From the NCBI GenBank assembly GCA_946413815.1, contig CAMKMD010000032.1:1-44219 (forward strand): DNA of 44,219 nt, written 5' to 3'. Both the position numbers and the translations under genes were made by a program. Every line of letters begins with the position of its first letter. The first letter of the stretch is position 1. This DNA comes from an uncultured Ruminococcus sp. Its GTDB lineage: Bacteria > Bacillota > Clostridia > Oscillospirales > Ruminococcaceae. Of the stretch, positions 1-8,158 are shown piece by piece. A model generated the notes under the pieces. That model saw only the letters and a program-made list of their open reading frames with translations, was not told the DNA's origin and ran no database searches.

Positions 1-53
1 CCTGTGACCCTCTGCTTGTAAGGCAGATGCTCTCCCAGCTGAGCTAAACCCCC
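1..53 (-). tRNA. tRNA-Val (anticodon TAC), 3' part cut off by window edge
   Basis: Read on the minus strand this gives a GGGGGTT acceptor arm, TA at positions 8-9, a GCTC/GAGC D-stem with an AGCTGGGA loop, and a 5-bp anticodon stem. The anticodon loop is CTTACAA, so the anticodon is TAC (plus positions 18-20), which decodes valine GUA codons. The variable region begins, but most of the T-arm and the 3' acceptor strand lie before position 1. A consensus promoter sits about 55 bases upstream. Confidence 0.93.
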
Positions 54-106
54 ACAGCATATCTCTCAGGCGTTTCGTTCGTTGTCTCTCGCCTGACGAC
101 TTGTTT

Positions 107-135
107 ATTATATCACAGGCATTCTGATTTGTCAA
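107..135 (-). promoter_or_regulatory. Consensus vegetative promoter for the tRNA transcript
   Basis: On the minus strand TTGACA (130-135) and TATAAT (107-112) are separated by exactly 17 bases, a perfect SigA-type match. The predicted start near position 100 leaves about 45 bases of leader before the tRNA 5' end at 53, as expected for stable RNA genes. Confidence 0.85.
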
Positions 136-303
136 GGGTTTTTTTCAAAAAAATCCAAAAAATTTTCTCAGGTGCTGAAAACAGCTATATAGCGGTATTT
201 TCAATGCCTTTTACCTGTTCATATTGATTGTTTTCGGCCAAGAAACGGGGCAATTCTCTGCACTCTACATATTGTTCTGTGGATTGTTGATTTATTTTTG
301 ATT

Positions 304-321
304 CATCGCCGTAAGGCGATA
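304..321. repeat. Short hairpin repeat (CATCGCC/GGCGAT), copy 1
   Basis: CATCGCC, a four-base loop, then GGCGATA. Nearly the same hairpin recurs at 734-751. Both are followed by short AT-rich runs, here repeats of the type ATTCACT at 330-358. It belongs to the mosaic of small intergenic modules that fills 54-779, where no gene is supported. Confidence 0.5.
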
Positions 322-414
322 CCTCATCTATTCACTATTCGTTATTCACTCTTCACTAAATATACTTTCGTTCTCTCCCTACTGTAACGAGACTTCCTAC
401 CTGTACTGTTGTCT

Positions 415-669
415 GCCAAAGAGGAATACCTTCGGGGGAAGGAGGGAGGGAAAAAGAAAACCGCAGCAAAAACCGGCATTTCCCTCCCTCTTTCGCCTGA
501 CAGGCGCCCGTCCCCTCTGTCAGCTGCGCTGACATCTCCCCACCCCGTGGGGAGTCACCCTACGGTTTTCCTCTCTGGACTCTCTTTTCCCTCTCCCCCT
601 TTCTCCCTCCCTTTGCCGGTTTTTGCTTTGCTCAGACACGCAGGCTAAAGGGGGCTATCGCACGGGTAG
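415..669 (+). repeat. Interspersed intergenic repeat R1, copy 1 (contains module R2)
   Basis: A purine-rich head (GCCAAAGAGGAA, then GGAGGGAGGGAAAAAG), a pyrimidine-rich middle (TTTTCCTCTCTGGACTC) and a tail with TATCGCACGGGTA. The same order is found at 35464-35659 in direct orientation, and in degenerate form at 35188-35371 in inverted orientation. This copy is about 60 bases longer because it holds module R2 (511-561). A 79-codon reading frame spans it, but the composition is low in complexity and the frame is not kept in the other copies, so it is called non-coding. With 304-321, 693-715 and 734-751 it accounts for most of the gene-free stretch 54-779. Confidence 0.8.
511..561 (-). repeat. 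Intergenic repeat R2, copy 1, nested in R1
   Basis: Read on the minus strand it gives GGTGACTCCCCAC, a short loop, GTGGGGAGATGTC, then a second hairpin and GACAGAGGGGA. The same module occurs at 33824-33872 on the plus strand. It is absent as an intact unit from the two other R1 copies, so it was probably inserted into this R1 copy. Confidence 0.75.
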
Positions 670-692
670 CATAAGAAACGTTGCTGCTTTGC

Positions 693-715
693 GGACGTCC
701 ATTGGCCGTCCCTAC
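693..715 (-). repeat. Short intergenic repeat R3, copy 1
   Basis: On the minus strand this reads GTAGGGACGGCC then AATGGACGTCC. A diverged partner lies at 14452-14474 on the plus strand. Small module of unknown function. Confidence 0.45.
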
Positions 716-733
716 AATCAACATTTTTAAATA

Positions 734-751
734 CATCGCCGTCAGGCGATG
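734..751 (-). terminator. Hairpin downstream of the hydrolase, possible terminator
   Basis: CATCGCC-GTCA-GGCGATG forms a 7-bp stem 28 bases past the hydrolase stop codon. On the minus strand it is followed by TATTTAAAAATG, a mixed rather than pure T tract. It is also a copy of the hairpin at 304-321, so it may be a repeat rather than a dedicated terminator. Confidence 0.35.
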
Positions 752-779
752 CCATAAGCTAATGGCTAATGGCTCAGAA

Positions 780-1721
780 TCACTCCAGCTCACTTATAAA
801 CTGCTTTATGTCCTCGCTTATCCGCTCGTAGTCGTAGTGGTGGACATAGTGACCGCAGTCAAGGAGGACCATTTTTCCGTTGTCGGAGCTGTCAACCACT
901 GCCTGATGGGCGGTAATCCAGTCCTCGCTCTCCTTATTCTGGCCGGAAATATACTGTATGGTGGGAGTTTTCGGCAGCGGTGCGCTCTTAATCTCGTCAA
1001 AGGCATCGAAAATGCCGTCAAACTCCCTGTAGATGGTTTCACTGGTCAGGGCTCTTCTCGTTATCGCTCTGACTGTCTTCATTTCGGTATCTGAGCACCA
1101 TTCACTGCATTCGTCCGGAAGGATGCGGAATACTCCCGTCACGCCCTGAAACTTGCTGAACCAGGTTGACAGGTCTATAAGCCAGCCCATCGACTCGAAA
1201 TCGGCTGAGTCAGGGAGAGTTATGTCCAGTCCGATTATGCCTTCCACTTCGTCAGGATACTTCTGCGCCCAGAGTATGGCCTCAAGTCCTGACATGGAAT
1301 GGGGGCAGAGTATGTAGGGGGCTTTGATACCTGCCTTTTTAAGTGCCTCCCTGTCCTGGTTTACAAGGGTGTCAAAGTCGCGCGCTCCGGGCTTTTCGTC
1401 ACTGAAGCCGTAGCCGAATTTCTCGATAACGGCTACATTGCAGCTGTCGGCAAGCCTGTCGCTGAGAGGCTTGAAGTCGTAGACAGGCGAGGGAGTGCCC
1501 CAGCCGGCCATGAAAACCACGGTATGGTCGCCGTCGCCTGCGCTGTAGATGTTCATATTCGCTCCGTCCACTTCCACAAGCTGCCCGAAGTTCTTCTCCA
1601 GCAGCGGTGCCTCCTTTTTGGTCATGATGATGTTGTACACCGTCATGGCAAGCAGGAAGACGGCAAGCAGAAGCAGGATGACAAGCAGTGTCTTACCGAT
1701 AAACTTAAGTACTTTTTTCAT
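780..1721 (-). CDS. Membrane-anchored alpha/beta hydrolase
   Basis: 313 residues. An N-terminal signal anchor (about residues 5-33, strongly hydrophobic after MKKVLKFIGK) should place the catalytic domain outside the membrane. The rest has the alpha/beta hydrolase pattern: an oxyanion-type GWG segment near 73-75, the nucleophile elbow HSMSG with Ser142, and a C-terminal CGHY with His291 as the probable catalytic histidine. The elbow departs from the usual GxSxG, because the first glycine is replaced by histidine. Families such as proline iminopeptidases, epoxide hydrolases and esterases share this fold, so the substrate cannot be named. The start has GGAGG seven to eight bases upstream. The gene is transcribed alone, after the dnaJ terminator. 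A CCCGGG-type inverted repeat lies at 1742-1767 in its upstream region. Confidence 0.85.
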   Translation of the reverse strand: MKKVLKFIGKTLLVILLLLAVFLLAMTVYNIIMTKKEAPLLEKNFGQLVEVDGANMNIYSAGDGDHTVVFMAGWGTPSPVYDFKPLSDRLADSCNVAVIEKFGYGFSDEKPGARDFDTLVNQDREALKKAGIKAPYILCPHSMSGLEAILWAQKYPDEVEGIIGLDITLPDSADFESMGWLIDLSTWFSKFQGVTGVFRILPDECSEWCSDTEMKTVRAITRRALTSETIYREFDGIFDAFDEIKSAPLPKTPTIQYISGQNKESEDWITAHQAVVDSSDNGKMVLLDCGHYVHHYDYERISEDIKQFISELE

Positions 1722-1799
1722 AGATGATTCCTCCGTTTTGTCCCGGGATACATGACCTCCCCGGGCAGTAGTGTGATTTTCAGAAAGTAAGAAGGGAAA

Positions 1800-1836
1800 T
1801 ATATAAAAGGGTCACAGCCGGAAAGCTATGACCCTT
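1800..1836 (-). terminator. Rho-independent terminator of the heat-shock operon
   Basis: Just after dnaJ, AAGGGTCATAGC pairs with GCTGTGACCCTT (one G-T pair) across a TTTCCG loop, followed on the minus strand by TTATATATTT. It closes the hrcA-grpE-dnaK-dnaJ unit. Confidence 0.85.
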
Positions 1837-1841
1837 GTTTA

Positions 1842-2990
1842 TCAGAAATCGAGCTTCTGCTTGAGCTTCTCAAAGAAACTCTGACGCTTTGCGTAGTTCT
1901 TATCTGAAAGAGAATCCTCGAAGGCCTTCAGCAGATCCTTCTGCTTCTTTGAAAGGTTCTTCGGTACCTCGACATAGATCTTGACGTACTGGTTTCCTCT
2001 CTCCTGGCGGTGGAGTTTCTTCACGCCCTTGCCCTTGAGACGGAATACAGTGCCGTTCTGTGTGCCCTCGCTTATGTTGTATTTAACGTCGCCGTCGATA
2101 GTCGGTACAGTTATCTCGCTGCCGAGAACAGCATCCATATAAGTAACAGGGATATCGCAGTGGATATCATAGCCCTCACGGGTGAAGAGCGGATGGCTCT
2201 TTACATTGATGCCGAGAAGAAGATCTCCTGAGGGACCTCCGTTTATACCGCAGTCGCCCTGACCGCTGAGACGGATGGTCTGTCCGTTGTCGATACCTGC
2301 CGGGATCTCAACGGATACCGTCTTCTGTACTCTGAGTCTTCCGGCGCCCTTGCATCTGGTACACGGGTTCTTGATGACCTTTCCCTTGCCTCCGCAGTGA
2401 GGACAGGGCTTTGCAGAGCTTATCATTCCGAAGGGGGTGCGCTGGGTAGCCTTGACCTGGCCGCGTCCCTGACAATCCGGGCATATATCGGCTGTTGTGC
2501 CTGCGTCTGCGCCTGTGCCCTTGCAGGATTCACATACTGTCATGCGGTTGAGCTTTATATCCTGCTTCTTGCCGTTGCAGGCATCCATGAAGGATATAGT
2601 TACAGCCTCCTGGATATCTGCACCTCTTCTCGGTGCGTTGGCGCTTGAACGTGTCGAGCCGCCTCCGAAGCCGAAGCCGCCGAAGATGTTCTCGAGTATA
2701 TCGCCCATATCGGCAAAGCCGCCGAAGCCGTCCATGCCGCCGGCACCGCCGCCGTAGCTCGGGTCAACGCCTGCATGGCCGAACTGGTCATAGCGGGCAC
2801 GTTTCTCCGGGTCGGAAAGCACCTCGTTGGCCTCGTTGACCTCCTGGAACTTCTCAACGTAGGAAGGATCATCAGGATGAAGGTCGGGATGGCATTCCCT
2901 TGCCTTCTTTCTGTATGCCTTCTTTATCTCGTCCTCAGTAGCACCCTTCTCGATACCGAGGACCTCATAGTAATCTCTTTTTTCAGCCAT
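1842..2990 (-). CDS. dnaJ: Chaperone protein DnaJ (Hsp40)
   Basis: 382 residues, a full-length type I DnaJ. It delivers unfolded clients to DnaK and stimulates DnaK ATP hydrolysis in the cytoplasm. Visible parts: the J domain (1-70) with HPD at 34-36, a Gly/Phe-rich linker (about 75-115), and four CxxCxGxG zinc motifs starting near 153, 170, 196 and 210. The C-terminal substrate-binding and dimerisation domains follow. The ATG has GGAGA upstream. It is the last gene of the CIRCE-controlled operon and is separated from dnaK by the small ORF at 3095-3250 and a hairpin. Confidence 0.98.
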   Translation of the reverse strand: MAEKRDYYEVLGIEKGATEDEIKKAYRKKARECHPDLHPDDPSYVEKFQEVNEANEVLSDPEKRARYDQFGHAGVDPSYGGGAGGMDGFGGFADMGDILENIFGGFGFGGGSTRSSANAPRRGADIQEAVTISFMDACNGKKQDIKLNRMTVCESCKGTGADAGTTADICPDCQGRGQVKATQRTPFGMISSAKPCPHCGGKGKVIKNPCTRCKGAGRLRVQKTVSVEIPAGIDNGQTIRLSGQGDCGINGGPSGDLLLGINVKSHPLFTREGYDIHCDIPVTYMDAVLGSEITVPTIDGDVKYNISEGTQNGTVFRLKGKGVKKLHRQERGNQYVKIYVEVPKNLSKKQKDLLKAFEDSLSDKNYAKRQSFFEKLKQKLDF

Positions 2991-3063
2991 AATCTATTCT
3001 CCATTCATATTATCAGCCGGCACCGGCCGAATGTGATGACGACCGATCAGCGCATACAGCTTT

Positions 3064-3085
3064 AGGGCGAAGTGTTCTTCGCCCC
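3064..3085 (-). other. Stem-loop between the small ORF and dnaJ
   Basis: On the minus strand GGGCGAA pairs with TTCGCCC just after the 51-codon ORF. No T run follows, so it is unlikely to be a strong terminator. It could be an RNA processing or stability element that sets dnaJ levels apart from dnaK. Confidence 0.4.
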
Positions 3086-3094
3086 TGACAGCTG

Positions 3095-3250
3095 TCACAT
3101 ATTTTCGATCTGTTCAACGATATCTCCTCTGCCGCCGTCATAGTCTCCCAGGTCGTCCTTAGCCGCTTTGTTGAAGAGGCTGAGTCCGAGGAAGAGGGCT
3201 GCCATAACGATCAGCGCAAAGATTATCTTTTTAACAGTCTCTTTTCTCAT
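3095..3250 (-). CDS. Small membrane protein ORF between dnaK and dnaJ (51 aa)
   Basis: A 51-codon frame starting at the ATG that overlaps the dnaK stop (TAATG, one shared base), which suggests translational coupling. The product begins with a basic stretch (MRKETVKK), then a hydrophobic segment at about residues 9-26, then an acidic, glycine-containing tail (KDDLGDYDGGRGDIVEQIENM). This looks like a single-pass membrane or secreted peptide. Only weak Shine-Dalgarno sequence is seen, in keeping with reinitiation after dnaK. I do not recognise the family. A small membrane protein at this point is not a standard part of the heat-shock operon. That it is a real gene is inferred from the coupled start, the membrane-protein layout and the fact that it fills most of an otherwise unexplained 259-base gap. 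Confidence 0.6.
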   Translation of the reverse strand: MRKETVKKIIFALIVMAALFLGLSLFNKAAKDDLGDYDGGRGDIVEQIENM

Positions 3251-5109
3251 TATACTTCAGTGAAGTCAGCGTCAACTACGCCGTCATCGTTTCCGCCGTT
3301 GTTATCGGAAGCGCCTGCTGCACCGCCCATGTTAGCGAACTGTGAAGGATCGATAGTATCACCGTTGGGATTGGACTGCTGATAGATCTTTGCAGAGAGA
3401 TCATAGAATGCCTTCTGGAGTTCCTCCTTCAGCTTTGCGATCTCATCGTGGTTGTCTGCACTGATAGCAGACTTCAGTGCTGCACACTTGCTCTCGATAG
3501 CGGACTTCTCATCAGCGGATACCTTGTCGCCAAAGTCTGCAAGTGCCTTCTCGCACTGGAATACAAGGCTCTCTGCCTCGTTCTTGTTGTCTACCTGCTC
3601 ACGGCGCTTCTTGTCCTCAGCTGCATACTGCTCAGCTTCCTTGACAGCCTTGTCGATATCGTCCTTGGACATATTTGTGGAGGAAGTGATGGTGATGTTC
3701 TGCTCCTTGCCTGTGCCGAGATCCTTTGCAGATACGTGTACGATACCGTTCTGGTCGATATCGAAGGTTACCTCGATCTGAGGGATTCCTCTCGGTGCGG
3801 GAGCGATACCGTCAAGACGGAATGTGCCGAGCTGCTTGTTGTCTCTTGCAAACTCACGCTCACCCTGGAGTACGTTGATATCAACTGCGGGCTGGTTGTC
3901 TGCATAGGTAGAGAATACCTGAGACTTCTTGGTCGGGATAGTTGTATTTCTCTCGATCATACGTGTACATACGCCGCCTGCTGTCTCGATACCGAGTGAC
4001 AGAGGAGTTACATCGAGGAGGAGGAGTCCGTTCTCAACATCGCCGCCGAGAACGCCGCCCTGGTATGCTGCACCGAGAGCTACGCACTCGTCAGGATTGA
4101 TACCCTTGAAGGGATCCTTGCCGATGAGCTTCTTTACTGCTTCCTGTACAGCGGGGATTCTTGAAGAACCGCCGACCATGAGCACCTTGTTGATCTCGGA
4201 GATCTGGAGGCCGCTGTCGCTGAGTGCCTGACGTACAGGTCCCATTGTAGCCTCAACCAGGTCTGCTGTGAGCTCGTCAAACTGTGCTCTTGTGAGAGTA
4301 AGGTCGAGGTGCTTCGGAGTGCCTGTTGCATCAACGGTGATGAACGGGATATTGATATTTGATGTTGTTGTGGAAGAAAGCTCTATCTTGGACTTCTCAG
4401 CTGCGTCCTTGAGTCTCTGTGCAGCCATCTTGTCCTGTGAGAGGTCGATACCCTCTGTAGCCTTGAACTGCTTTACCATCCAGTCGATGATACGCTGATC
4501 GAAATCATCGCCGCCGAGACGGTTATTACCTGCTGTTGCAAGTACCTGCTGAACGTCCTCGCCCATCTCGATGATGGATACATCGAAGGTACCGCCGCCG
4601 AGGTCGTATACCATTACGGTCTGCTCCTCTTCCTTGTCGATACCGTAGGAAAGAGCAGCTGCAGTAGGCTCGTTGATGATACGCTTTACTGTAAGGCCTG
4701 CGATCTGACCGGCATCCTTTGTAGCCTGTCTCTGTGAGTCTGTGAAGTAAGCAGGAACTGTGATAACTGCCTCAGTTACAGGCTCGCCGAGGTAAGCCTC
4801 TGCGTCTGCCTTCAGCTTCTGGAGTATCATAGCTGAGATCTCCTGGGGAGTATAGTTCTTGCCGTCGATATTTACCTTGTAATCAGAGCCCATGTGTCTC
4901 TTGATAGAGGATACAGTCCTGTCATGGTTTGTGATAGCCTGTCTCTTTGCTACCTGACCTACAAGTCTCTCGCCTGTGTTTGTGAAAGCCACAACTGAGG
5001 GAGTTGTTCTTGCGCCCTCACTGTTGGGGATTACTACTGCGTTGCCGCCCTCAATAACAGCTACGCATGAATTTGTTGTACCTAAGTCGATTCCGATTAT
5101 CTTTCCCAT
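3250..5109 (-). CDS. dnaK: Chaperone protein DnaK (Hsp70)
   Basis: 619 residues, the usual length for Firmicutes DnaK. ATP-dependent chaperone for folding and refolding, working with DnaJ and GrpE. The N-terminal ATPase domain opens with GIDLGTTNS and contains the phosphate-binding [10 protein letters not shown] and the VGGSSRIP adenosine motif. The substrate-binding domain follows, then the helical lid and a Gly/Asn-rich disordered tail ending DADFTEV, a variant of the common bacterial C-terminus. The start has AGGAGGAATCA upstream. It lies 60 bases after grpE. The stop overlaps the start of the small ORF downstream. Confidence 0.99.
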   Translation of the reverse strand: MGKIIGIDLGTTNSCVAVIEGGNAVVIPNSEGARTTPSVVAFTNTGERLVGQVAKRQAITNHDRTVSSIKRHMGSDYKVNIDGKNYTPQEISAMILQKLKADAEAYLGEPVTEAVITVPAYFTDSQRQATKDAGQIAGLTVKRIINEPTAAALSYGIDKEEEQTVMVYDLGGGTFDVSIIEMGEDVQQVLATAGNNRLGGDDFDQRIIDWMVKQFKATEGIDLSQDKMAAQRLKDAAEKSKIELSSTTTSNINIPFITVDATGTPKHLDLTLTRAQFDELTADLVEATMGPVRQALSDSGLQISEINKVLMVGGSSRIPAVQEAVKKLIGKDPFKGINPDECVALGAAYQGGVLGGDVENGLLLLDVTPLSLGIETAGGVCTRMIERNTTIPTKKSQVFSTYADNQPAVDINVLQGEREFARDNKQLGTFRLDGIAPAPRGIPQIEVTFDIDQNGIVHVSAKDLGTGKEQNITITSSTNMSKDDIDKAVKEAEQYAAEDKKRREQVDNKNEAESLVFQCEKALADFGDKVSADEKSAIESKCAALKSAISADNHDEIAKLKEELQKAFYDLSAKIYQQSNPNGDTIDPSQFANMGGAAGASDNNGGNDDGVVDADFTEV

Positions 5110-5169
5110 AATTGATTCCTCCTGTATAGTTTCCGGTATACCGGATAATTGTTTTCCTTAATTTATAGT

Positions 5170-5745
5170 TTATACCGCAACTGCTACCATTGCAGGGCGT
5201 ATCAGCTTGTCGCCTATCATGTATCCCTTCTGGAATACAGCGCATACATAATTTGCGGCATAGTCTGTATCTGCCTGCTGCTGGATGGCATTGTGGATAT
5301 TGGGGTCGAATTCCTTTCCGAGCGCCTCTACCTCAGTGACATTCATCTTTGTGAGGAAGTCCTGAAGCTGCTTGAAGATCATGTCCATTCCCTTCTTGAA
5401 GTTCTCGTCGGCGCACTCGGTACTGAGTGAGCGCTCAAAGCTGTCTATGAAGGGAAGGAGCTCCTCGATACACTTTGAAGTCGCGTTGGAGTAGGTCTCC
5501 GTCTTTTCCTTTGCCGTGCGCTTGCGGTAGTTGTCATACTCCGCATAGAGCCTGAGGTATTTGTCATTGGCCTCGCTGAGCTGCTCCTCAAGGGCTGCAT
5601 ATTCCGATGCGGCGTCGTTGTACTCGCTCACTGCATCATCCTCGTCGGTGCTCTCCTCTTCGGGAAGCTCCTCTGTCAGCTCCTCATCAAGCTCCTCAGG
5701 AGTCTCCTCCTCAGTTTCCTGTACGGGCTTTTCGTTTTCGTTCAT
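5170..5745 (-). CDS. grpE: Nucleotide exchange factor GrpE
   Basis: 191 residues. GrpE releases ADP from DnaK and resets the chaperone cycle. The first ~45 residues are highly acidic (runs of Glu and Asp) and probably disordered. A long coiled coil follows (about 50-100, including EEQLSEANDKYLRLYAEYDN), then the beta-domain with the GxxFDPxxHxA-type signature, seen here as GKEFDPNIHNAI. It sits 16 bases downstream of hrcA in the standard hrcA-grpE-dnaK-dnaJ order. Confidence 0.97.
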   Translation of the reverse strand: MNENEKPVQETEEETPEELDEELTEELPEEESTDEDDAVSEYNDAASEYAALEEQLSEANDKYLRLYAEYDNYRKRTAKEKTETYSNATSKCIEELLPFIDSFERSLSTECADENFKKGMDMIFKQLQDFLTKMNVTEVEALGKEFDPNIHNAIQQQADTDYAANYVCAVFQKGYMIGDKLIRPAMVAVAV

Positions 5746-5761
5746 CAGCTGTGTCTCCTTT

Positions 5762-6811
5762 CTACGGTCTCGATTCCGGATCTTCCGGAGGTGCCGTTAT
5801 CATTCCGTCATCGTCGCCGGACATCAGGAAGGAGATCTTCTCTGTCAGGTAGTCGATGTAGGGTATTATCTTCTTGTAGTCCACCCTCATAGGTCCGATG
5901 ACTCCGAGTGAGCCCGCCTCCTTGCCCGCCTTGCGGTAACGGGAGACTATCATGCTCGAATTGCCTATCGCAAAGGTGTTCTCCGCTCCGAACTTCACCT
6001 GTATACCGCTGAAGGTATCATCAAGGAAGCCCGCAAGCTGATCCTTGTGCTCGATGAAGCGGACCACCTCCATCTTATCGAGCTCGTCACAGGAGAGCAG
6101 TTTCTCGCCGCCGCTGACTGTGAGCTCCTGCTGCCTGAGATCCTCTGAGATCTCCCGCAGTCCCTTCACAAGAGGTGAGAGGGTGACCATATAGGCTCCC
6201 ACCGCTGCGATCATCTTATCGAGCATCTCCTCCGAAAGATCCTCGACGGATATACCGTGAAGGTTCTCGTCGATATACTTCGTGAAGAACTCGAGCTGCT
6301 CCGAGGATAGATCGAATTCAAGACGGCAGGCCTTGTTCTTGATGCTGCCGCTCGAGGTGATGAGCAGTATCACATAGAGCCGCTTGCCTGTCGGTATGAC
6401 CTCTACCTTGGATATGACCGAGAAGCGGGGCGCCGAGTTCGTGACTACGGCAGCGCACTGGGTGAGTTCCGTAAGCGCCGCTGCTGCATTCTGTATCAGC
6501 AGCTCCTCCGGTGTATCCTCACCGCCGAGCATTTCATCAAGCCTTGCTTTCTCGTCTTCGGACAGTTCAGGAAGCTCCATCAGCTCGTCAACATAGAGCC
6601 TGAAGCCCTGGAATGTGGGTATCCTTCCGGCGGAGGTATGGGGCTGTTCAAGATAGCCGAGCTGCTCGAGCACAGCCATATCGTTGCGGACAGTAGCAGC
6701 GGATACATTTATATGCGCAAGGCCGGCAATAGCCTTTGAACCTACCGGCTCGCCCGTCCTGACGTACTCGTCAACAACGGCAGCCAGCACTTTCAGCTTT
6801 CTGTCATCCAT
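5762..6811 (-). CDS. hrcA: Heat-inducible transcription repressor HrcA
   Basis: 349 residues from the chosen ATG. HrcA binds CIRCE operators and represses chaperone genes until the GroE system is titrated by unfolded protein. The N-terminal winged helix-turn-helix (about 1-75, with VGSKAIAG and VSAATVRNDMAVLEQLGYL) is followed by the GAF-like and dimerisation regions. A GTG two codons upstream (6817) is possible, but the ATG at 6811 has GGCGG at a better distance. First gene of its operon, directly behind a CIRCE element, so it should regulate itself. Confidence 0.97.
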   Translation of the reverse strand: MDDRKLKVLAAVVDEYVRTGEPVGSKAIAGLAHINVSAATVRNDMAVLEQLGYLEQPHTSAGRIPTFQGFRLYVDELMELPELSEDEKARLDEMLGGEDTPEELLIQNAAAALTELTQCAAVVTNSAPRFSVISKVEVIPTGKRLYVILLITSSGSIKNKACRLEFDLSSEQLEFFTKYIDENLHGISVEDLSEEMLDKMIAAVGAYMVTLSPLVKGLREISEDLRQQELTVSGGEKLLSCDELDKMEVVRFIEHKDQLAGFLDDTFSGIQVKFGAENTFAIGNSSMIVSRYRKAGKEAGSLGVIGPMRVDYKKIIPYIDYLTEKISFLMSGDDDGMITAPPEDPESRP

Positions 6812-6835
6812 ACTCACACCGCCTTTCTTTCTCGT

Positions 6836-6862
6836 TTAGCACTCTCAATCCCTGAGTGCTAA
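6836..6862 (-). promoter_or_regulatory. CIRCE operator (HrcA binding site)
   Basis: A perfect match to the consensus TTAGCACTC-N9-GAGTGCTAA. It lies between the promoter and the hrcA start, so bound HrcA would block transcription of the whole operon. Confidence 0.98.
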
Positions 6863-6866
6863 TTAT

Positions 6867-6895
6867 AATTTACCACTATTATGCGGCTTTGTCAA
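6867..6895 (-). promoter_or_regulatory. Promoter of the hrcA-grpE-dnaK-dnaJ operon
   Basis: TTGACA at 6890-6895. With a 17-base spacer the -10 would be TAAATT (6867-6872). A perfect TATAAT at 6862-6867 is 22 bases from the -35, too far for a normal pair. Either way the promoter abuts CIRCE. Confidence 0.75.
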
Positions 6896-6983
6896 GTTCT
6901 TTATTCATTTTTGGCAGTTTGCACATTTTTACTCTCCGTGCGGGCTGTATGATAGAGCGGATTGTGTAATTCCGGGTATCAGA

Positions 6984-7010
6984 AAAGGGTCCCCGCAATG
7001 GGGACCCTTT
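6984..7010 (-). terminator. Terminator of the LRR protein gene
   Basis: On the minus strand AAAGGGTCCCC pairs with GGGGACCCTTTT around a short loop, 10 bases after the stop codon at 7021. The T run lies in and just after the descending arm. Confidence 0.85.
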
Positions 7011-7020
7011 AAAACTGTTA

Positions 7021-7806
7021 TTAGTCGTTATAGCTGTAGAAGAAGCCTGAGGAGTTGTAGTTGTTGGGGCAGTTGTTGAAAGAATCACGGTACAGGAACA
7101 GCATTCTTCTCTGTCTGGGAGTTCTGAATGCTTCAAGAGATGTGCAGTTCTTTAATGCATTATGGCCTACATATACAGGCGTATTGTAGTTATCGCCGTC
7201 GTTGCAGAAGAAATCCACTGTCCTGAGGTAGTTGTTCCACATAAATGCACGATCCTTGATAATAGCATCTCCGGGAAGCTTTACTGTACGGAGATATCCG
7301 TCATAGAAAGCATCAAAGCCGATCTCGATCTTCTTTGAGTTGATCTCCAACTTGTTGATGCCCGAGTATGCGAATGCTCTGTCGCCGATCTTCTCAAGAT
7401 ACTTGCCGCCCTTGAGTGATCTTACAGAAGACTGTCTGTAGCAGGCTTCATCAAGGATCTCAGTGATCTCCCATTCACTGCCGTCAATTCTGAGCTTATC
7501 AGGAAGTTCGAGATCCGCAACAGGATTATATCTTCCTTCAAGCTTTGCAACGTGTCTGCCGTCGGGCTCTACGGAGATAACATATACGAGTGAATAGCAG
7601 ATGACCTTGGACTGGTCATTTGTGAATCCTGCGTGCTGTGCATCATAGACAACGTCTTCAGTATTTTCCCAGATCTCCCAGTCAGAAAGAGCCTGAGCCG
7701 TGAGGCTTGTTGTTGCTGCTGTGGATGCGAATGAAGCTGCAACAGGAACTGCGCACATGATAGATGCAGAAATCGCTGCGATTATAGCTTTAACGTTCTT
7801 TTTCAT
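7021..7806 (-). CDS. Secreted BspA-like leucine-rich-repeat protein
   Basis: 261 residues. A signal peptide (MKKNVKAIIAAISASIMCAVP, likely cleavage near ASFAS, residue 28) directs export. The middle and C-terminal parts have LRR_5/BspA-type repeats, for example ITEILDEACYRQSSVRSL, LEKIGDRAFAYSGINKLEI and IIKDRAFMWNNYLRTVDF, at about 22-25 residue spacing (about 110-230). Such proteins usually make surface or extracellular binding contacts; no catalytic motif is visible. The signal peptide, leader and promoter are near copies of those of the dockerin gene next door, while the mature proteins are unrelated. The gene is monocistronic, with its own consensus promoter and terminator. Confidence 0.85.
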   Translation of the reverse strand: MKKNVKAIIAAISASIMCAVPVAASFASTAATTSLTAQALSDWEIWENTEDVVYDAQHAGFTNDQSKVICYSLVYVISVEPDGRHVAKLEGRYNPVADLELPDKLRIDGSEWEITEILDEACYRQSSVRSLKGGKYLEKIGDRAFAYSGINKLEINSKKIEIGFDAFYDGYLRTVKLPGDAIIKDRAFMWNNYLRTVDFFCNDGDNYNTPVYVGHNALKNCTSLEAFRTPRQRRMLFLYRDSFNNCPNNYNSSGFFYSYND

Positions 7807-8005
7807 CGTTTTTCCCTCCTGTGGAATGTTTAAGTAGTAAGATGATAATAAATATGATTGCGATTATCGAGCAACGCTTGAAAATCAGGAGGTTATTCTT
7901 CCCCGGCTTATAAAAAGGCGTCCCCATTCTGCCGGAAAGTATAGTACGTTCCGGAAAGTCATACCATTTGTTGTGTGACCCCTAATCCCTTACATCACTC
8001 AACAT
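7807..8005 (-). promoter_or_regulatory. Conserved ~200-nt leader RNA with anti-Shine-Dalgarno, copy 1
   Basis: The transcribed 5' UTR of the LRR gene, between the promoter at 8011-8039 and the ATG. About 150 bases (7862-8005) are nearly identical to the leader of the next gene. It contains CCTCCTG (7886-7892), a perfect complement of the ribosome binding site CAGGAGG (7815-7821) 64 bases downstream. It also has a CCGGC/GCCGG stem, two CTTTCCGG motifs and a small AGC-GTT-GCT hairpin. This suggests a switch that hides or frees the ribosome binding site. I could not match it to a riboswitch class I know. The 352-base gap 7807-8158 is filled by this leader, its promoter and the upstream gene's terminator. 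Confidence 0.6.
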
Positions 8006-8010
8006 AACTT

Positions 8011-8039
8011 ATTATACATCATATTTGCAATATTGTCAA
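8011..8039 (-). promoter_or_regulatory. Consensus promoter of the LRR gene
   Basis: TTGACA (8034-8039), 17-base spacer, TATAAT (8011-8016). Upstream, the motif GCACAAAATTGC or a close form recurs twice (near 8050 and 8080); a related sequence overlaps the -35. The steps of 22 and 30 bases are the same as in the neighbouring copy, which suggests an activator or UP-type site on one DNA face. Confidence 0.9.
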
Positions 8040-8110
8040 CAGTTTACAGCAATTTTGTACAAATTTGCACTTGCAGAAGCAATTTTGTGCATAGAAAGCG
8101 CAATATATAA

Positions 8111-8135
8111 CAAAAGAGCTCCCCGAAGGGAGCCC
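8111..8135 (-). terminator. Terminator of the dockerin gene
   Basis: On the minus strand GGGCTCCC-TTCG-GGGAGCTC followed by TTTTG. A textbook UUCG-capped intrinsic terminator 24 bases past the stop codon. Confidence 0.88.
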
Positions 8136-8158
8136 TTATATACTTTGATTTTTAACGA

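Noticed and set aside
409..648. 79-codon plus-strand frame in the first gap
   Set aside because: It lies on repeat R1; composition is low in complexity, the frame is not kept in the other R1 copies, and there is no ribosome binding site.
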